A stretch of DNA of 64,000 nucleotides from Nonomuraea candida (GCF_000725485.1 NZ_JOAG01000020.1:124001-188000), one strand, 5' to 3'; positions 16,047 to 24,282 are shown, numbered from the stretch's first letter. Program-made: numbers and translations. Notes: a model not told the origin generated them from the letters alone.

Positions 16047-16454
16047 ATGGCCATCACCCTGGTGAACCCCGGCGGGCTGCCCGAGGTCGACGTGTACCGG
16101 CAGGTGGCGATCGCGTCCGGGTCGAAGCTGGTCTTCGTCGCCGGGCAGGTCGCGTGGGACGCCGGCGGCGCCACGGTCGGCGCGGGCGACCTCGCGGCCC
16201 AGGTCGAGCGGTGCTACCTGAACGTGGCCACCGCCCTGGCCGGGGCGGGCGCCTCCTTCGACGACGTGGCGAAGCTGACGGCGTACGTCGTGGACTGGAC
16301 CGCCGACAAGATGCCGCTGTTCCTGGAGGGGATCGCCAGGGCGGCGGCGAAGCTGGGCGGCACGCCGGTGCCGCCGGCCACGCTGATCGGCGTCGCGGCG
16401 CTGGACGTCCCCGACCACCTGGTCGAGGTGGAGGCCATCGCGGTCATCGACTGA
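16047..16454 (+). CDS. RidA-family (YjgF) protein (135 aa)
   Basis: Trimeric chorismate-mutase-like fold protein. RidA hydrolyses reactive enamines/imines made by PLP enzymes such as threonine dehydratase. Visible motifs: 'FVAGQVAWD', 'QVERCYLNVATALAGAGASFDDVAKLTAYVVD' and 'PPATLIGVAALDVPDHLVEVEAIAV'. The usual substrate arginine (R105 in archetypal RidA, within PAR..v.v..LP) is replaced here by 'PPATLIGV', so this is a Rid1-7-type paralogue rather than canonical RidA. Start at 16047, 9 nt from AAAGGG; an alternative ATG at 16038 overlaps that site. Confidence 0.88.
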   Translation: MAITLVNPGGLPEVDVYRQVAIASGSKLVFVAGQVAWDAGGATVGAGDLAAQVERCYLNVATALAGAGASFDDVAKLTAYVVDWTADKMPLFLEGIARAAAKLGGTPVPPATLIGVAALDVPDHLVEVEAIAVID

Positions 16455-16580
16455 ACGGCGGGCGGCATTCGCGCCGGCGCGAGCTTCGGGCCCCTGCCGT
16501 CCGGATCCGTCATTCAGGTCGTGCTCCGGCCCCCGGTGTTACGCTCGAATTGATCACCCCTTCTGCGAGAGAAGATCATC

Positions 16581-16784
16581 ATGAGCGTGCGAAGGTTCCC
16601 GCTGACTCTGCGTGTCGCCGTGACCGGGGCGACCCCGGACGAGATCAGGGAGGCGGCCGTGGCGCAGGCCCTGGCGTTCTTCGGGGCGAGCACCGAGCTG
16701 GACGTCATCAGCGCCGAGGCCGAGCCGGAGGGGGAGCATCACAGCCGCTACCGCGCGGTCGTCGTGTTCCGGAAAGTCGCCTGA
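16581..16784 (+). CDS. Hypothetical 67-aa protein
   Basis: ATG at 16581 with AGAAG about 6 nt upstream. Sequence 'MSVRRFPLTLRVAVTGATPD', then a helix 'EIREAAVAQALAFFG' and strands 'TELDVISAEAEPE' and 'HSRYRAVVVFRKVA'. It predicts as a small beta-alpha-beta-beta protein like a dodecin or ACT half. No family assigned. It lies 126 bp after ridA and converges with the AEC transporter gene. Confidence 0.65.
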   Translation: MSVRRFPLTLRVAVTGATPDEIREAAVAQALAFFGASTELDVISAEAEPEGEHHSRYRAVVVFRKVA

Positions 16785-16796
16785 TGGGCCGCGCCG

Positions 16797-17720
16797 TCAC
16801 CCCAGCGTGGCCCCGATGGCGGTCATGATCGGGATGGACAGCCCCGTGGTCAGCAGGATCGTGCCGCGGGCCAGGCGCCTGCCGGTGTCGTAGGTGACGG
16901 CGTAGACGTAGATGTTCTGGGCGGTCGGCAGCGCGGCGAACAGGGTGGCCGCCAGGAGCTGGGTGCCGTCCAGGCCCAGGGGGAAGCGGGCGACCACGTA
17001 CGCGAGCGCGGGCTGGACGAACGCCTTGAGCGCCACGGCCAGGAAGATGTCCTTGCGCATGCCGTCCTCCTCGGGGCTGGGGGCCGTGCGGCGCGAGCCG
17101 TACAGGCTCAGCCCGTACGCCAGCAGCGCGACGGGCACGGCCGCACCGCCGAGCAGGTCGATCGGGCGCATGACCGCGACCGGCAGCGAGAAGCCGCTGA
17201 GCGCGAGCGCGAGGCCGAGCAGCGAGGCGACCGTGAGCGGGTTGCGCAGCGGCAGCAGCAGCGCCGCCCGCGGCGAGCGGGAGCCCTTGTCGAGGATGAG
17301 GAACGAGGCCGGGGTCAGCACCAGGAGCTGGAAGAGCAGGATGGGGGCGACGAGCGCGGCGTCGCCGAGCACGTAGAGCGAGATGGGCACGCCGAGGTTG
17401 CCGGCGTTGACGTAGGACGAGGCCAGCGCGCCGATCGTGACCTGCCGCGTGTCGCGCCGCCAGGCCAGCTTCGCCACCAGCACGAACACGAGCTGCGTGA
17501 CCGCCACCGCGACCACCTCGGTCAGCAGCACCGGCGAGAGCAGCGCCCCGAGGTCGGCCCGCGACACGGTGGCGAACATCAGCGCCGGGGTCGCCACGAA
17601 GAACGCCAGCCGCGACAGCACCAGCTCGTCGCTGGCCCGCAGCAGGCCGATGACGCCGATGACGTAGCCGAGCACGGCGACGGACACCAGAGCGGCGAAC
17701 GCCGCGACAACCCCCGACAA
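16797..17720 (-). CDS. AEC-family transporter (auxin efflux carrier-like, 307 aa)
   Basis: About ten hydrophobic helices in two repeats: 'ALVSVAVLGYVIGVIGLLRA', 'LAFFVATPALMFATVSRADL', 'SSYVNAGNLGVPISLYVLGD' (the conserved N-x-G-N-x-G-x-P motif of helix 4) and 'ATLFAALPTAQNIYVYAV'. Inner-membrane uptake or efflux of organic acids such as malonate or malate is typical of the family; substrate not inferable. I place the start at the TTG at 17720 because GGGAGGG (17727-17733) is then 6 nt upstream. A TTG at 17735 precedes that site and is unlikely. Confidence 0.9.
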   Translation of the reverse strand: MSGVVAAFAALVSVAVLGYVIGVIGLLRASDELVLSRLAFFVATPALMFATVSRADLGALLSPVLLTEVVAVAVTQLVFVLVAKLAWRRDTRQVTIGALASSYVNAGNLGVPISLYVLGDAALVAPILLFQLLVLTPASFLILDKGSRSPRAALLLPLRNPLTVASLLGLALALSGFSLPVAVMRPIDLLGGAAVPVALLAYGLSLYGSRRTAPSPEEDGMRKDIFLAVALKAFVQPALAYVVARFPLGLDGTQLLAATLFAALPTAQNIYVYAVTYDTGRRLARGTILLTTGLSIPIMTAIGATLG

Positions 17721-17849
17721 CCCATTCCCTCCCAAACTGGACGTTCAGGAGGTTATCTGAGGACTTCGCGGCAGCAGCCGCCGGTTCCCGCCGTCACTCC
17801 GCGCCACCCCGGTGGACGTTCTTCCCTTTAGTCGTAAAACGGGCGAATA

Positions 17850-17958
17850 CCTATGGTGATGGAGTGTGACGCAGAGCATAGGCCCCGGCGAAGAGGGTAA
17901 GTCCGTCGTACGGTGCTGACCTGCGAAAACACCGTCAAGCGGCAGCGTCGCCAGCACC
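17850..17958 (+). ncRNA. Candidate structured 5' leader RNA
   Basis: Two hairpins in series. CCTATG (17850-17855) pairs with CATAGG (17877-17882) around a 21-nt loop containing ACGCAGAG. GGTGCTG (17912-17918) pairs with CAGCACC (17952-17958), with an inner CTGC/GCAG stem (17921-17924/17942-17945). The element ends ~23 nt before a small open frame and ~120 nt before the DUF3040 gene. The ACGCAGAGC string only loosely recalls the c-di-GMP-I riboswitch core, and the pairing does not fit that fold. Could be a riboswitch-like leader, an attenuator or chance. Confidence 0.3.
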
Positions 17959-17981
17959 ACGGGGCAAATGGGGGAACTCCG

Positions 17982-18074
17982 GTGACCATTGACGAACCGC
18001 GTACCGACGCACAGACGACGTCCGCCCTGACGCCGGTGAAGTCCTCGCGCGAGGGCCGGCCGGAGGCGAGGTGA
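17982..18074 (+). CDS. Possible 30-aa leader peptide
   Basis: GTG at 17982 preceded by GGGGGAA; translates as [20 protein letters not shown] and ten more residues. Its TGA (18072-18074) lies 5 nt before the ATG of the DUF3040 gene, so translation would be coupled. Too short for family assignment; may be a regulatory uORF or chance. Confidence 0.35.
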   Translation: MTIDEPRTDAQTTSALTPVKSSREGRPEAR

Positions 18075-18079
18075 GGGGC

Positions 18080-18313
18080 ATGGAGGGCCTGTCCCCGCAG
18101 GAACGGCTCATCCTGGCGGCGATCGAGATGGAGCTGCGCGACAGCGGGGCCCGCCTGGCCGACCGGCTCGAGGACTTCAACGCCAGGGCCGCGCAGGAGG
18201 GCCCGCAGCGCTTCGCCGCGCCCGTCAGCCGCTGGGAGGTGGCCGCCGTCCTGGCGATGGTGCTGCTGGTCAGCGCGATCCTGACCCTGGTGATCCTCAC
18301 CTGCCGGGGATGA
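18080..18313 (+). CDS. DUF3040-family small membrane protein (77 aa)
   Basis: Begins [20 protein letters not shown]: the LSxxE..iL..IE..L signature of DUF3040 proteins, small actinobacterial membrane proteins of unknown function. One C-terminal transmembrane helix, '[20 protein letters not shown]', ends at a cysteine (LTCRG). ATG at 18080 preceded by GAGGTGAGGGG. Sits behind a structured leader and 62 bp before the ynfA-like gene; may be cotranscribed with it. Confidence 0.75.
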   Translation: MEGLSPQERLILAAIEMELRDSGARLADRLEDFNARAAQEGPQRFAAPVSRWEVAAVLAMVLLVSAILTLVILTCRG

Positions 18314-18375
18314 CCGGCCTGATCGGCCACATGACGCCGCGGGGGAGCGGTGCGCCGGTGGCTAGGGTGATCCGC

Positions 18376-18708
18376 ATGACCGTGCTGCGCTCCATCGCCC
18401 TGTTCGTCCTGGCCGCCGTCGCCGAGATCGGCGGCGCCTGGCTGGTCTGGCAGGGCTGGCGCGAGCAGCGCGGCGTGTTGTGGATCGGGGCGGGAGTGGT
18501 GGCGCTGGGCGCGTACGGCTTCGTCGCCACCTTCCAGCCCGACCCCGACTTCGGCCGCATCCTGGCGGCCTACGGTGGCGTCTTCGTGGCCGGCTCGCTG
18601 GCCTGGGGCATGGTGGTGGACGGCTTCCGCCCCGACCGGTGGGACGTGATCGGCGCGCTGATCTGCCTGGCCGGCGTCGCGGTCATCATGTACGCCCCGC
18701 GAAACTAG
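18376..18708 (+). CDS. YnfA/UPF0060-family membrane protein (110 aa)
   Basis: Four-helix protein of the drug/metabolite (SMR-like) group. Starts [20 protein letters not shown]; the glutamate in '[14 protein letters not shown]' is the conserved helix-1 acid. It continues '[35 protein letters not shown]' and '[27 protein letters not shown]', an almost textbook UPF0060 pattern. Probably a homodimeric efflux protein; substrate not established. No Shine-Dalgarno sequence. TAGGGT at 18363-18368 ends 7 nt before the ATG, so the transcript is probably leaderless. Confidence 0.93.
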   Translation: MTVLRSIALFVLAAVAEIGGAWLVWQGWREQRGVLWIGAGVVALGAYGFVATFQPDPDFGRILAAYGGVFVAGSLAWGMVVDGFRPDRWDVIGALICLAGVAVIMYAPRN

Positions 18709-18835
18709 CCCCGCCGGCCCGGCCGTACCGAGGTGAAGAGCTGAGCGCTGCCGGTGCTCACCCGTATGCTCGTGCCGATGGCACCGCCGGGCCCCTCCGG
18801 GCGGTGACGCGGCACGCCCGCCGATACGACGTTGG

Positions 18836-19372
18836 GTGAACGACGTGGACGACGACCTCCGCCCGCTGATCCTGCTGGACGTGGACGGCGTCCTCAACCC
18901 CTGGCACCGGCAGGGGCCGTCCTGGCTGAGCGTCGACGCCGTCTGCGACGGCGTCACCTACCCGGTGCTGCTCAACCCCGAGCACGGGCCGATGCTGCTG
19001 CGTCTCGCCCGCGAGACGGGCGCGGAGCTGGTGTGGGCCACCACCTGGCAGGACGACGCCAACCGGGCGATCGGCCCGCTGATCGGCCTGCCCGAGCTGC
19101 CCGTGATCCCGGTCGGCTCGGGAGCCGGCGCCCTCCTCGTCCACCCGAAGACGCCGCCCGTCGCCGACTGGGTGAACCGGCGGCCGTTCGTCTGGTTCGA
19201 CGACGGCCTGGGACGCGCCGACCGGCTCTACCTGAAGACCCACGAGAACGTCGACCGGTTCCGCATCATCGACATCGGCCCGCGCAAGGGCCTGACCGAA
19301 CGCCACCTCCGGCAGGCGGCCGACTGGCTCGCCGCCCCCCGCCGCCCCGCCGAGCCCTCTCCCGCCACGTGA
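18836..19372 (+). CDS. HAD-domain hydrolase-like protein (178 aa)
   Basis: The N-terminal motif 'LILLDVDGVLNPW' is HAD motif I (DxDGVLN), the phosphoaspartyl-forming DxD. 'LVWATTWQDDANR' is motif II (T/S), and 'FVWFDDGLGRADRL' carries the motif IV aspartates. Short, uncapped architecture common in actinomycetes; reminiscent of HAD modules in RNA-repair or nucleotide phosphatases, but substrate unknown. GTG at 18836 with TACGAC ending 6 nt upstream (leaderless pattern); a GTG at 18845 is an alternative. Convergent with the PIG-L gene. Confidence 0.8.
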   Translation: MNDVDDDLRPLILLDVDGVLNPWHRQGPSWLSVDAVCDGVTYPVLLNPEHGPMLLRLARETGAELVWATTWQDDANRAIGPLIGLPELPVIPVGSGAGALLVHPKTPPVADWVNRRPFVWFDDGLGRADRLYLKTHENVDRFRIIDIGPRKGLTERHLRQAADWLAAPRRPAEPSPAT

Positions 19373-19394
19373 CCCCCGGCGGCGCGCGATGAGG

Positions 19395-20162
19395 TCAGGG
19401 CTCCAGGGTCGTGGACAGCGGCCGCTCCTCGGTGAAGGGCAGGCGGCGGTACCACTCGTTGCTCAGCAGCTGGGTGCGGGCCGGCTCCGGGAGTGAGGTC
19501 AGCAGGGTCATCGAGGCGCCGCGCCCGACCTCCGACTCGTGCGCGTGCATCGCCGCCCACTTGCGCTCCTTCCAGGCCGCCACGTCCAGGTGCACGGCGA
19601 TCCGGCCGGCGGGCACGCCCATCAGCGCCTGCCCGGGCCCGGGAGGGGCGCCGAAGAGGCTCTCATAGTGCTGCTCGACCAGCTCGCGCGGGAACGTGGC
19701 CAGGTAGACGGCGCGCGGCCACCACGGCTCGCCCGCCTCGGGGTAGAGCTGGTCGTACCCGGACGCCTCCACCGCGGCCAGCGTGACCCGGTGGGCGTGG
19801 ACGTGGTCGGGGTGGCCGTAACCGCCGTACGCGTCGTAGGTGAGCACGACGTCCGGCCGGAACTGTCTGAGCTGGGCGACCAGCCGCCCCACCGTCTCCT
19901 CCAGCGGCGCGTCCACGAAACGCGGCGCGCCGGGGGCGGAGGCGGCGTTGCGCGCGTCGGCGTAACCGAGCAGCCGGGGCGCGCCCGCGCCGAGGATGTC
20001 CAGGGAACGCTCCAGCTCGGCGGCACGCCGCGTGCCCGCCGCCCAGGTGCACGTCACCACGGCGGTCGTGGCGCCCTGGTCGGCGTACTTGGCCAGGGTG
20101 CCGCCCGTCCAGATCGCCTCGTCGTCCGGATGGGCGTGCACGCACAGCAGGCGGAAATCCAT
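19395..20162 (-). CDS. PIG-L/LmbE-family deacetylase (255 aa)
   Basis: Zinc-dependent N-acetylglucosaminyl-type deacetylase fold. Metal motif HPDDE at residues 11-15, with the third histidine in 'GYGHPDHVHAHRVT'. 'VVLTYDAYGGYGHPDH' is characteristic of the MshB/Mca/BshB family. Mca-like mycothiol S-conjugate amidases and MshB have extra segments ('LLTSLPEPARTQLLSNEWYRR' here resembles their C-terminus), so a role in mycothiol or glycolipid metabolism is possible but not proven. ATG at 20162; TACGAT (minus strand) ends 6 nt upstream, suggesting a leaderless transcript. Confidence 0.88.
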   Translation of the reverse strand: MDFRLLCVHAHPDDEAIWTGGTLAKYADQGATTAVVTCTWAAGTRRAAELERSLDILGAGAPRLLGYADARNAASAPGAPRFVDAPLEETVGRLVAQLRQFRPDVVLTYDAYGGYGHPDHVHAHRVTLAAVEASGYDQLYPEAGEPWWPRAVYLATFPRELVEQHYESLFGAPPGPGQALMGVPAGRIAVHLDVAAWKERKWAAMHAHESEVGRGASMTLLTSLPEPARTQLLSNEWYRRLPFTEERPLSTTLEP

Positions 20163-20267
20163 TCGATGATCGTAATGCGCCGTCCTAAGGTGGACGGGCC
20201 GTTCGTCACCTTTCGTCGCGAGAACAGGGAGCCGCATGCCCGACCTCCTGCCGCCGACCGCCACGCC

Positions 20268-20330
20268 CGCCCGCGCCCGGCCCGCCCGCGCCCGGCCCGC
20301 CCGCGCCCGGCCCGCCCGCGCCCGGACGGT
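20268..20330. repeat. 15-bp tandem repeat x4 in intergenic spacer
   Basis: Four copies of CGCCCGCGCCCGGCC just downstream of the epoxide hydrolase stop (minus strand). Almost pure G+C, no coding role seen. The last copy is diverged. Confidence 0.85.
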
Positions 20331-20347
20331 GAGCGGCTCGCGGCCGC

Positions 20348-21577
20348 TCAGCGGCGGCCCTTGAAGGTGCGGCGCAGGTCGTCGACCCATTCGCCGGGGA
20401 TCTCCCACGGGATGAAGTGCCCGCCCCGGTCGTGGACGGTGATGTTGACGTGGTTGTACCAGGCGGCCCGGTCACCTTCCAGGAAGCCGCGCACCCGCTG
20501 CTCGCCCGTCGTCACGCCCGGCGGGTTCTCGTAGCCGACGAACGTGATGCCCGTGGGCGCCTCCACCACCGGCCACCGGTCGTGCGAGGGCGTCCACGGG
20601 TAGCGGTTGTTGTTGGCGTAGGTGCGGATCGAGGTGTCGATGCCGCCGCCCGCCCAGTAGATCGTGGCGTGGGTGAGCAGGTCGTCCTTGGTGAAGACGC
20701 TCTCGATGTCCCCGCCGTTGTCGGACCACTTCATCCAGCGCTCCAGGATCCAGGCCAGCATGCCGGCGGGCGAGTCGGCCAGGCCGAAGCCGAGCGTGGA
20801 CGGGGCCAGCATGTGCGCGGCCAGGTGCACGGCGAAGCGCCGGTCCAGCTCGACGAACCGGGCGTGCACGTCGGCGGGCAGATCGGGCGGGATGGGCGCG
20901 CCGCCGCTGAAGTCCCACGCCCGGTCGCCGTTGAACATGGTCAGCTTCTGCGCCGAGCCGATGTGCAGGGCGTACAGCTCGTCGGCGTACTTGTGGCCGA
21001 GCTGCCCCGTGATCAGCGCGCCGACGTCGCAGCCCGCGGCGGCGTACCGGTCGTGGCCGAGCACGCCGGTCATCAGCTCGTGCCAGACGTCGGCGATCTT
21101 CCAGAAGTTCATGTCCGGGTGGTGCGCCAGCGGCGTGGAGAACCCGAAGCCCGGCAGCGAGGGCACGATCACGTCGAACGACTCGGCCGGGTCGCCTCCG
21201 TGCGCGGCCGGGTCGGCGAGCGGGTCGATCACCTTGGACCAGTGCCAGAACGTCCACGGCCAGCCGTGGCTGAGGATCAGCGGCACCGGGTCGGGGCCGG
21301 CGCCCGGCCGGCGCATGAAGTGCACGGGCACGCCGCCGACGTCCACGCGGTAGTGCTCGTAGGCGTTGATCGCCCGCTCGGCGGCGCGCCAGTCGAACCC
21401 GTCGGCCCAGTACGCGACCAGCTCCTCCAGGTAGGCGCGGCGCACCCCGTAGCGGCCGTCGTCGTTGCCCACGTCCAGCGGCCACCGCGTGGCGCGCAGC
21501 CTGCGGCGCAGGTCGTCCAGCACCTCGTCGGGCACGTGCAGCGGCACCGGTTGGAGCGGGAACGGGCGGGTCGGCAT
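20348..21577 (-). CDS. Epoxide hydrolase with EHN domain (409 aa)
   Basis: The first ~110 residues are the epoxide hydrolase N-terminal domain ('VPLHVPDEVLDDLRRRLRAT', 'DGFDWRAAERAINAYEHYRV'). The alpha/beta-hydrolase core follows: HGWPWTFWHW oxyanion motif, nucleophile Asp in 'AAAGCDVGALITG', and catalytic His in 'DRGGHFIPWEIPGEW'. Family enzymes hydrolyse epoxides to diols (microsomal EH-like; juvenile-hormone and soraphen-type relatives). ATG at 21577 has AGGAGG 6 nt upstream. It follows the marR gene by only 10 bp and is surely in one operon with it, so expression is probably ligand-controlled. Confidence 0.93.
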   Translation of the reverse strand: MPTRPFPLQPVPLHVPDEVLDDLRRRLRATRWPLDVGNDDGRYGVRRAYLEELVAYWADGFDWRAAERAINAYEHYRVDVGGVPVHFMRRPGAGPDPVPLILSHGWPWTFWHWSKVIDPLADPAAHGGDPAESFDVIVPSLPGFGFSTPLAHHPDMNFWKIADVWHELMTGVLGHDRYAAAGCDVGALITGQLGHKYADELYALHIGSAQKLTMFNGDRAWDFSGGAPIPPDLPADVHARFVELDRRFAVHLAAHMLAPSTLGFGLADSPAGMLAWILERWMKWSDNGGDIESVFTKDDLLTHATIYWAGGGIDTSIRTYANNNRYPWTPSHDRWPVVEAPTGITFVGYENPPGVTTGEQRVRGFLEGDRAAWYNHVNITVHDRGGHFIPWEIPGEWVDDLRRTFKGRR

Positions 21578-21587
21578 GATCGTCCTC

Positions 21588-22034
21588 CTAGCCTTCGACA
21601 TGTGCGGCGATCTCGGTCAGACGGTTCAGCAGCCGCGTGTATCCGGCGAGCTGCGCCCGCTCCTCCTCGCTGAGGTGCTCGACCAGCCGCGCCAGCCGCG
21701 CCGTCCGGTCGGCGTGCCGGGAGCGCACGATGTGCTCGCCCTCCGGCGTGAGCGACAGCAGCACGGCCCGCCCGTCGCGCGGGTCGGGGCGGCGCGTGAC
21801 CAGCCCTTCCCGCTCCAGCTTGGCGACCAGGCTGGTCAGCGCGGGCTGCTTGAGCTGCTCCGTCGCGGTCAGGGCGGTCAGCCGCATCGGGCCGTGGTGG
21901 TGCAGGGTGTGCAGCACCGACAGCGTCGAGAAGCTGAGCCGCCGGACGGACGGCAGCCGGATGAAGTACGCGTTGAAGCCCTCGATCGCGCTGGTGAGCC
22001 CGGCGAGATCGAGGTCGTCAGGGTGAGACGCCAC
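21588..22034 (-). CDS. MarR-family regulator (148 aa)
   Basis: Winged-helix protein: 'LSFSTLSVLHTLHHHGPMRL' (helices 1-2), 'TALTATEQLKQPALTSLVAK' (recognition helix region) and 'LEREGLVTRRPDPRDGRAVL' (wing with the DxRD motif). First gene of a two-gene operon with the epoxide hydrolase; likely repressor of it and perhaps of the divergent ABC exporter. GTG at 22034. TATAAC (minus strand) ends 6 nt before it and there is no Shine-Dalgarno sequence, so it is probably leaderless. A palindrome overlaps that -10, implying autoregulation. Confidence 0.93.
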   Translation of the reverse strand: MASHPDDLDLAGLTSAIEGFNAYFIRLPSVRRLSFSTLSVLHTLHHHGPMRLTALTATEQLKQPALTSLVAKLEREGLVTRRPDPRDGRAVLLSLTPEGEHIVRSRHADRTARLARLVEHLSEEERAQLAGYTRLLNRLTEIAAHVEG

Positions 22035-22041
22035 GCGAGAG

Positions 22042-22062
22042 TTATATCAAACTTCGATGTAA
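22042..22062. promoter_or_regulatory. MarR-type operator between marR and ABC exporter
   Basis: Imperfect 21-bp palindrome with arms TTATATCAAA and TTACATCGAA (reverse strand), i.e. TTAyATCrAA half-sites. It overlaps the leaderless marR promoter (TATAAC at 22041-22046, minus strand). The best AT-rich stretch in the divergent region. Confidence 0.65.
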
Positions 22063-22079
22063 ATCGTTCGCGGGGCCGT

Positions 22080-22108
22080 CCCGCGCGTGGGGCCGCCCCA
22101 CGCGCGGG
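22080..22108. terminator. Perfect 13-bp GC hairpin in divergent intergenic region
   Basis: CCCGCGCGTGGGG (22080-22092) and its reverse complement (22096-22108) with a 3-nt loop. No T-tract. It lies between two divergent starts, so it may act as an attenuator or mRNA-stability element in front of the ABC exporter rather than a plain terminator. Confidence 0.5.
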
Positions 22109-22194
22109 GCGGCGGAAGGGGGTGTGGTTGCATGATCCCGCCGGAACGTCCAACCCCATGACCGAACGTGACGGCGAGAAAGGACACGTCGCTG

Positions 22195-23964
22195 GTGAAG
22201 TCCCCGTCCTACGTCTCTGTTCTGATCGACGGCGCCCACCCGGCCCGCTCGGTGCTCCGGCTGCTGGCCCGCCGGCCCGGCCGGATGTCACTGGCTCTGC
22301 TGGCCTTCGCGCTGAAGGAGATCCCGCTCTGGTTCCTGCCCGTCATCACGGCGGCGATCATCGACGTCGTCGCCGAGCGCGGGTCGCCGACCGCCGTCCT
22401 GTGGTGGTTCGCGCTGGCGGGCGTCCTGCTGTTGCAGAACTATCCCAACCACCTCCTCTACACGCGCAACTTCATGACGGTCGTCCGCGACATCGGCGCG
22501 GACCTGCGCAACGCGCTGGCCGCGCGGCTGCAGAGCCTGTCGATCGGCTACCACACCCGCATGAGCTCCTCGATCGTGCAGAACAAGGTCGTGCGCGACG
22601 TCGAGAACGTGGAGCTCATGCTCCAGCAGGTGACCCATCCGCTGCTGTCGTCCACGATGGTGCTGATCGGCGCGGTCTCGATGACCGCGATCGCCGTGCC
22701 GCAGTTCCTGCCCGTGTACGCGCTCACCGTCCCGATCGCGCTCGTGCTGCGCACCGCGCTCGGCCGGCGGTCGCGCCGCCGCAACGAGGCCCTGCGGCGC
22801 GAGATGGAGGGCTTCGCCGCCCGGGTCGGCGAGATGGCCTCGCTGATCCCCGTCACCCGCGCGCACGGCCTGGAGGAGACCGCGGTCACGCGGGTCGCCT
22901 ACGGCGCCGACGGCGTGCGCCGGGCCGGCCTGCACCTGGACATGCTCAACGGCCACGTCGCCTCCCTGTCCTGGGTGACGATGCAACTGCTGGGGGTCTG
23001 CTGCCTGGTGCTGGCCGCGATGTTCTCCCTGACCGGGCTGCTGCCGATCACCCCGGGCGAGGTGGTGCTGCTGTCGAGCTACTTCGCGCTGCTCACCGGC
23101 GGGCTCACCCAGTTGCTCATGCTCATCCCGGTCGGCGCGCGCGGCCTGGAGTCGGTCCGCTCGGTCGCCGAGGTGATCGAGGAGCCCGACCTGGAGCAGA
23201 ACGAGGGCAAGCGGGTCGTCGGCGCCGTGGACGGCGGCATCCGGCTGGAGAACGTGTCCTACCGCTACCCGGGCGCGGACGAGCCCGCCCTGCACGGCAT
23301 CGACCTCGACATCCCGCCGGGCACGACCGTCGCGTTCGTCGGCTCGTCCGGCTCGGGCAAGTCGACCCTGCTCAACCTGGTCCTCGGCTTCCTGCGCCCG
23401 ACCGGCGGGCGCATCCTGCTCGACGGCGCCGACATCCAGGAGCTGGACCTGCGCACCGCGCGCCGCTTCGTCTCCGTGGTGCCGCAGGAGTCGGTGCTGT
23501 TCGAGGGCACCATCCGCGAGAACATCGCCTACGGCCTGCCGGAGGTCCCCGACGAGCGCATCGCGCAGGCGTTGCGCGACGCGAACGCGTGGGCGTTCGT
23601 GCAGGAGCAGCCGCAGGGCTGGGACACGGTGGTGGGGGAGCGGGGCGCGCGCCTGTCCGGCGGGCAGCGGCAACGCCTGGCCATCGCCCGCGCGCTCGTC
23701 CGCGACCCGCGCATCCTGCTGCTGGACGAGGCCACCTCCGCGCTCGATTCGGAGTCGGAGGAGCTGGTCAGGGAGGCGCTGGCCCGCCTCATGCGGGGGC
23801 GTACGACGCTCGTCGTCGCCCACCGGCTGTCCACGGTGCGCCAGGCCGACAGGATCGTCGTGTTCGACCGCGGCCGGGTCGTCGAGCAGGGCACGCACGA
23901 CGAGCTCCTGGCCGCCGACGGCCGCTACGCCCGGCTCCACCTCACGCAGGCCGGCCTCGCCTGA
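22195..23964 (+). CDS. ABC exporter, fused permease-ATPase (589 aa)
   Basis: Half-transporter of the MsbA/LmrA type. The N-terminal six-helix domain runs to residue ~310 ('MSLALLAFALKEIPLWFLPV' starts TM1). Nucleotide-binding domain: Walker A GSSGSGKST (~382-390), Q-loop 'VPQESVLF', signature LSGGQ (~485), Walker B ILLLDEATS (~507) and H-loop 'VVAHRLS'. Works as a homodimer or with an unknown partner exporting lipids, drugs or peptides. GTG at 22195 with AAAGGA ~10 nt upstream is preferred over the GTG at 22168, which lacks a site. Divergent from the marR operon, so control by that MarR is plausible. Confidence 0.92.
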   Translation: MKSPSYVSVLIDGAHPARSVLRLLARRPGRMSLALLAFALKEIPLWFLPVITAAIIDVVAERGSPTAVLWWFALAGVLLLQNYPNHLLYTRNFMTVVRDIGADLRNALAARLQSLSIGYHTRMSSSIVQNKVVRDVENVELMLQQVTHPLLSSTMVLIGAVSMTAIAVPQFLPVYALTVPIALVLRTALGRRSRRRNEALRREMEGFAARVGEMASLIPVTRAHGLEETAVTRVAYGADGVRRAGLHLDMLNGHVASLSWVTMQLLGVCCLVLAAMFSLTGLLPITPGEVVLLSSYFALLTGGLTQLLMLIPVGARGLESVRSVAEVIEEPDLEQNEGKRVVGAVDGGIRLENVSYRYPGADEPALHGIDLDIPPGTTVAFVGSSGSGKSTLLNLVLGFLRPTGGRILLDGADIQELDLRTARRFVSVVPQESVLFEGTIRENIAYGLPEVPDERIAQALRDANAWAFVQEQPQGWDTVVGERGARLSGGQRQRLAIARALVRDPRILLLDEATSALDSESEELVREALARLMRGRTTLVVAHRLSTVRQADRIVVFDRGRVVEQGTHDELLAADGRYARLHLTQAGLA

Positions 23965-24282
23965 CGACGCCCCCGCCCCGGCCGATCAGCGCGAGCCGGC
24001 GCGGGGGGGCGGCCGCCCCCCCCCCCCGGGGGGCGGGCCCTCCTATGACAGGGGTGGGGTTACGCCGTCCGCCCGAGGTCAGTACGGATACCTGAGGTGC
24101 GCAGGGCGGCAAGCGGGCGATCGGGCCGGGTCAACCTCCGAAACCAGCTCGTGACGCCGCCGGGAGGCCGCGGTCCGCGCCATTTGGGGCAGGAGTCCTG
24201 ATTGATGGACGAAGGCGGGGATCTGTGGGTAGCCATATGATCGTTTCGTTTGATAGGTGCAGGATTGTCGGGAAAGGCGTTC
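23965..24282. other. 318-bp spacer with homopolymer tract and lyase promoter
   Basis: No gene. Begins with GC-rich dead sequence and a G7...C12G6 tract. The second half, less GC-rich, should contain the promoter of the polysaccharide lyase (CATATGAT at 24234-24241 is a -10 candidate). Confidence 0.5.
24003..24033. repeat. G7 / C12 / G6 homopolymer tract
   Basis: Seven G (24003-24009), then twelve consecutive C (24016-24027) and six G (24028-24033). It can fold as a G/C hairpin behind the ABC gene. Its exact length may be unreliable because such tracts slip in polymerases and in sequencing. Confidence 0.85.

Larger units (their letters stand above)
17721..18079. other. 359-bp leader region before DUF3040 gene
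   Basis: No ordinary gene. Contains the two strong hairpins listed as an RNA candidate and a possible 30-codon upstream reading frame (17982-18074). Confidence 0.5.

Noticed and set aside
17850..17958. Calling the leader a c-di-GMP-I (GEMM) riboswitch because of ACGCAGAGC
   Set aside because: The required flanking hairpin and tetraloop receptor pairing are absent; CCTATG/CATAGG pairs across the motif instead.
20268..20330. CRISPR-like array from the 15-bp repeats
   Set aside because: Units are directly adjacent without spacers and nearly pure G+C; ordinary tandem repeat.
24234..24266. IclR-type operator before the PL8 lyase (ATCGTTTCGTTTGAT)
   Set aside because: Arms do not form the TTYCG-N5-CGRAA palindrome of the cluster operators; only loose similarity.
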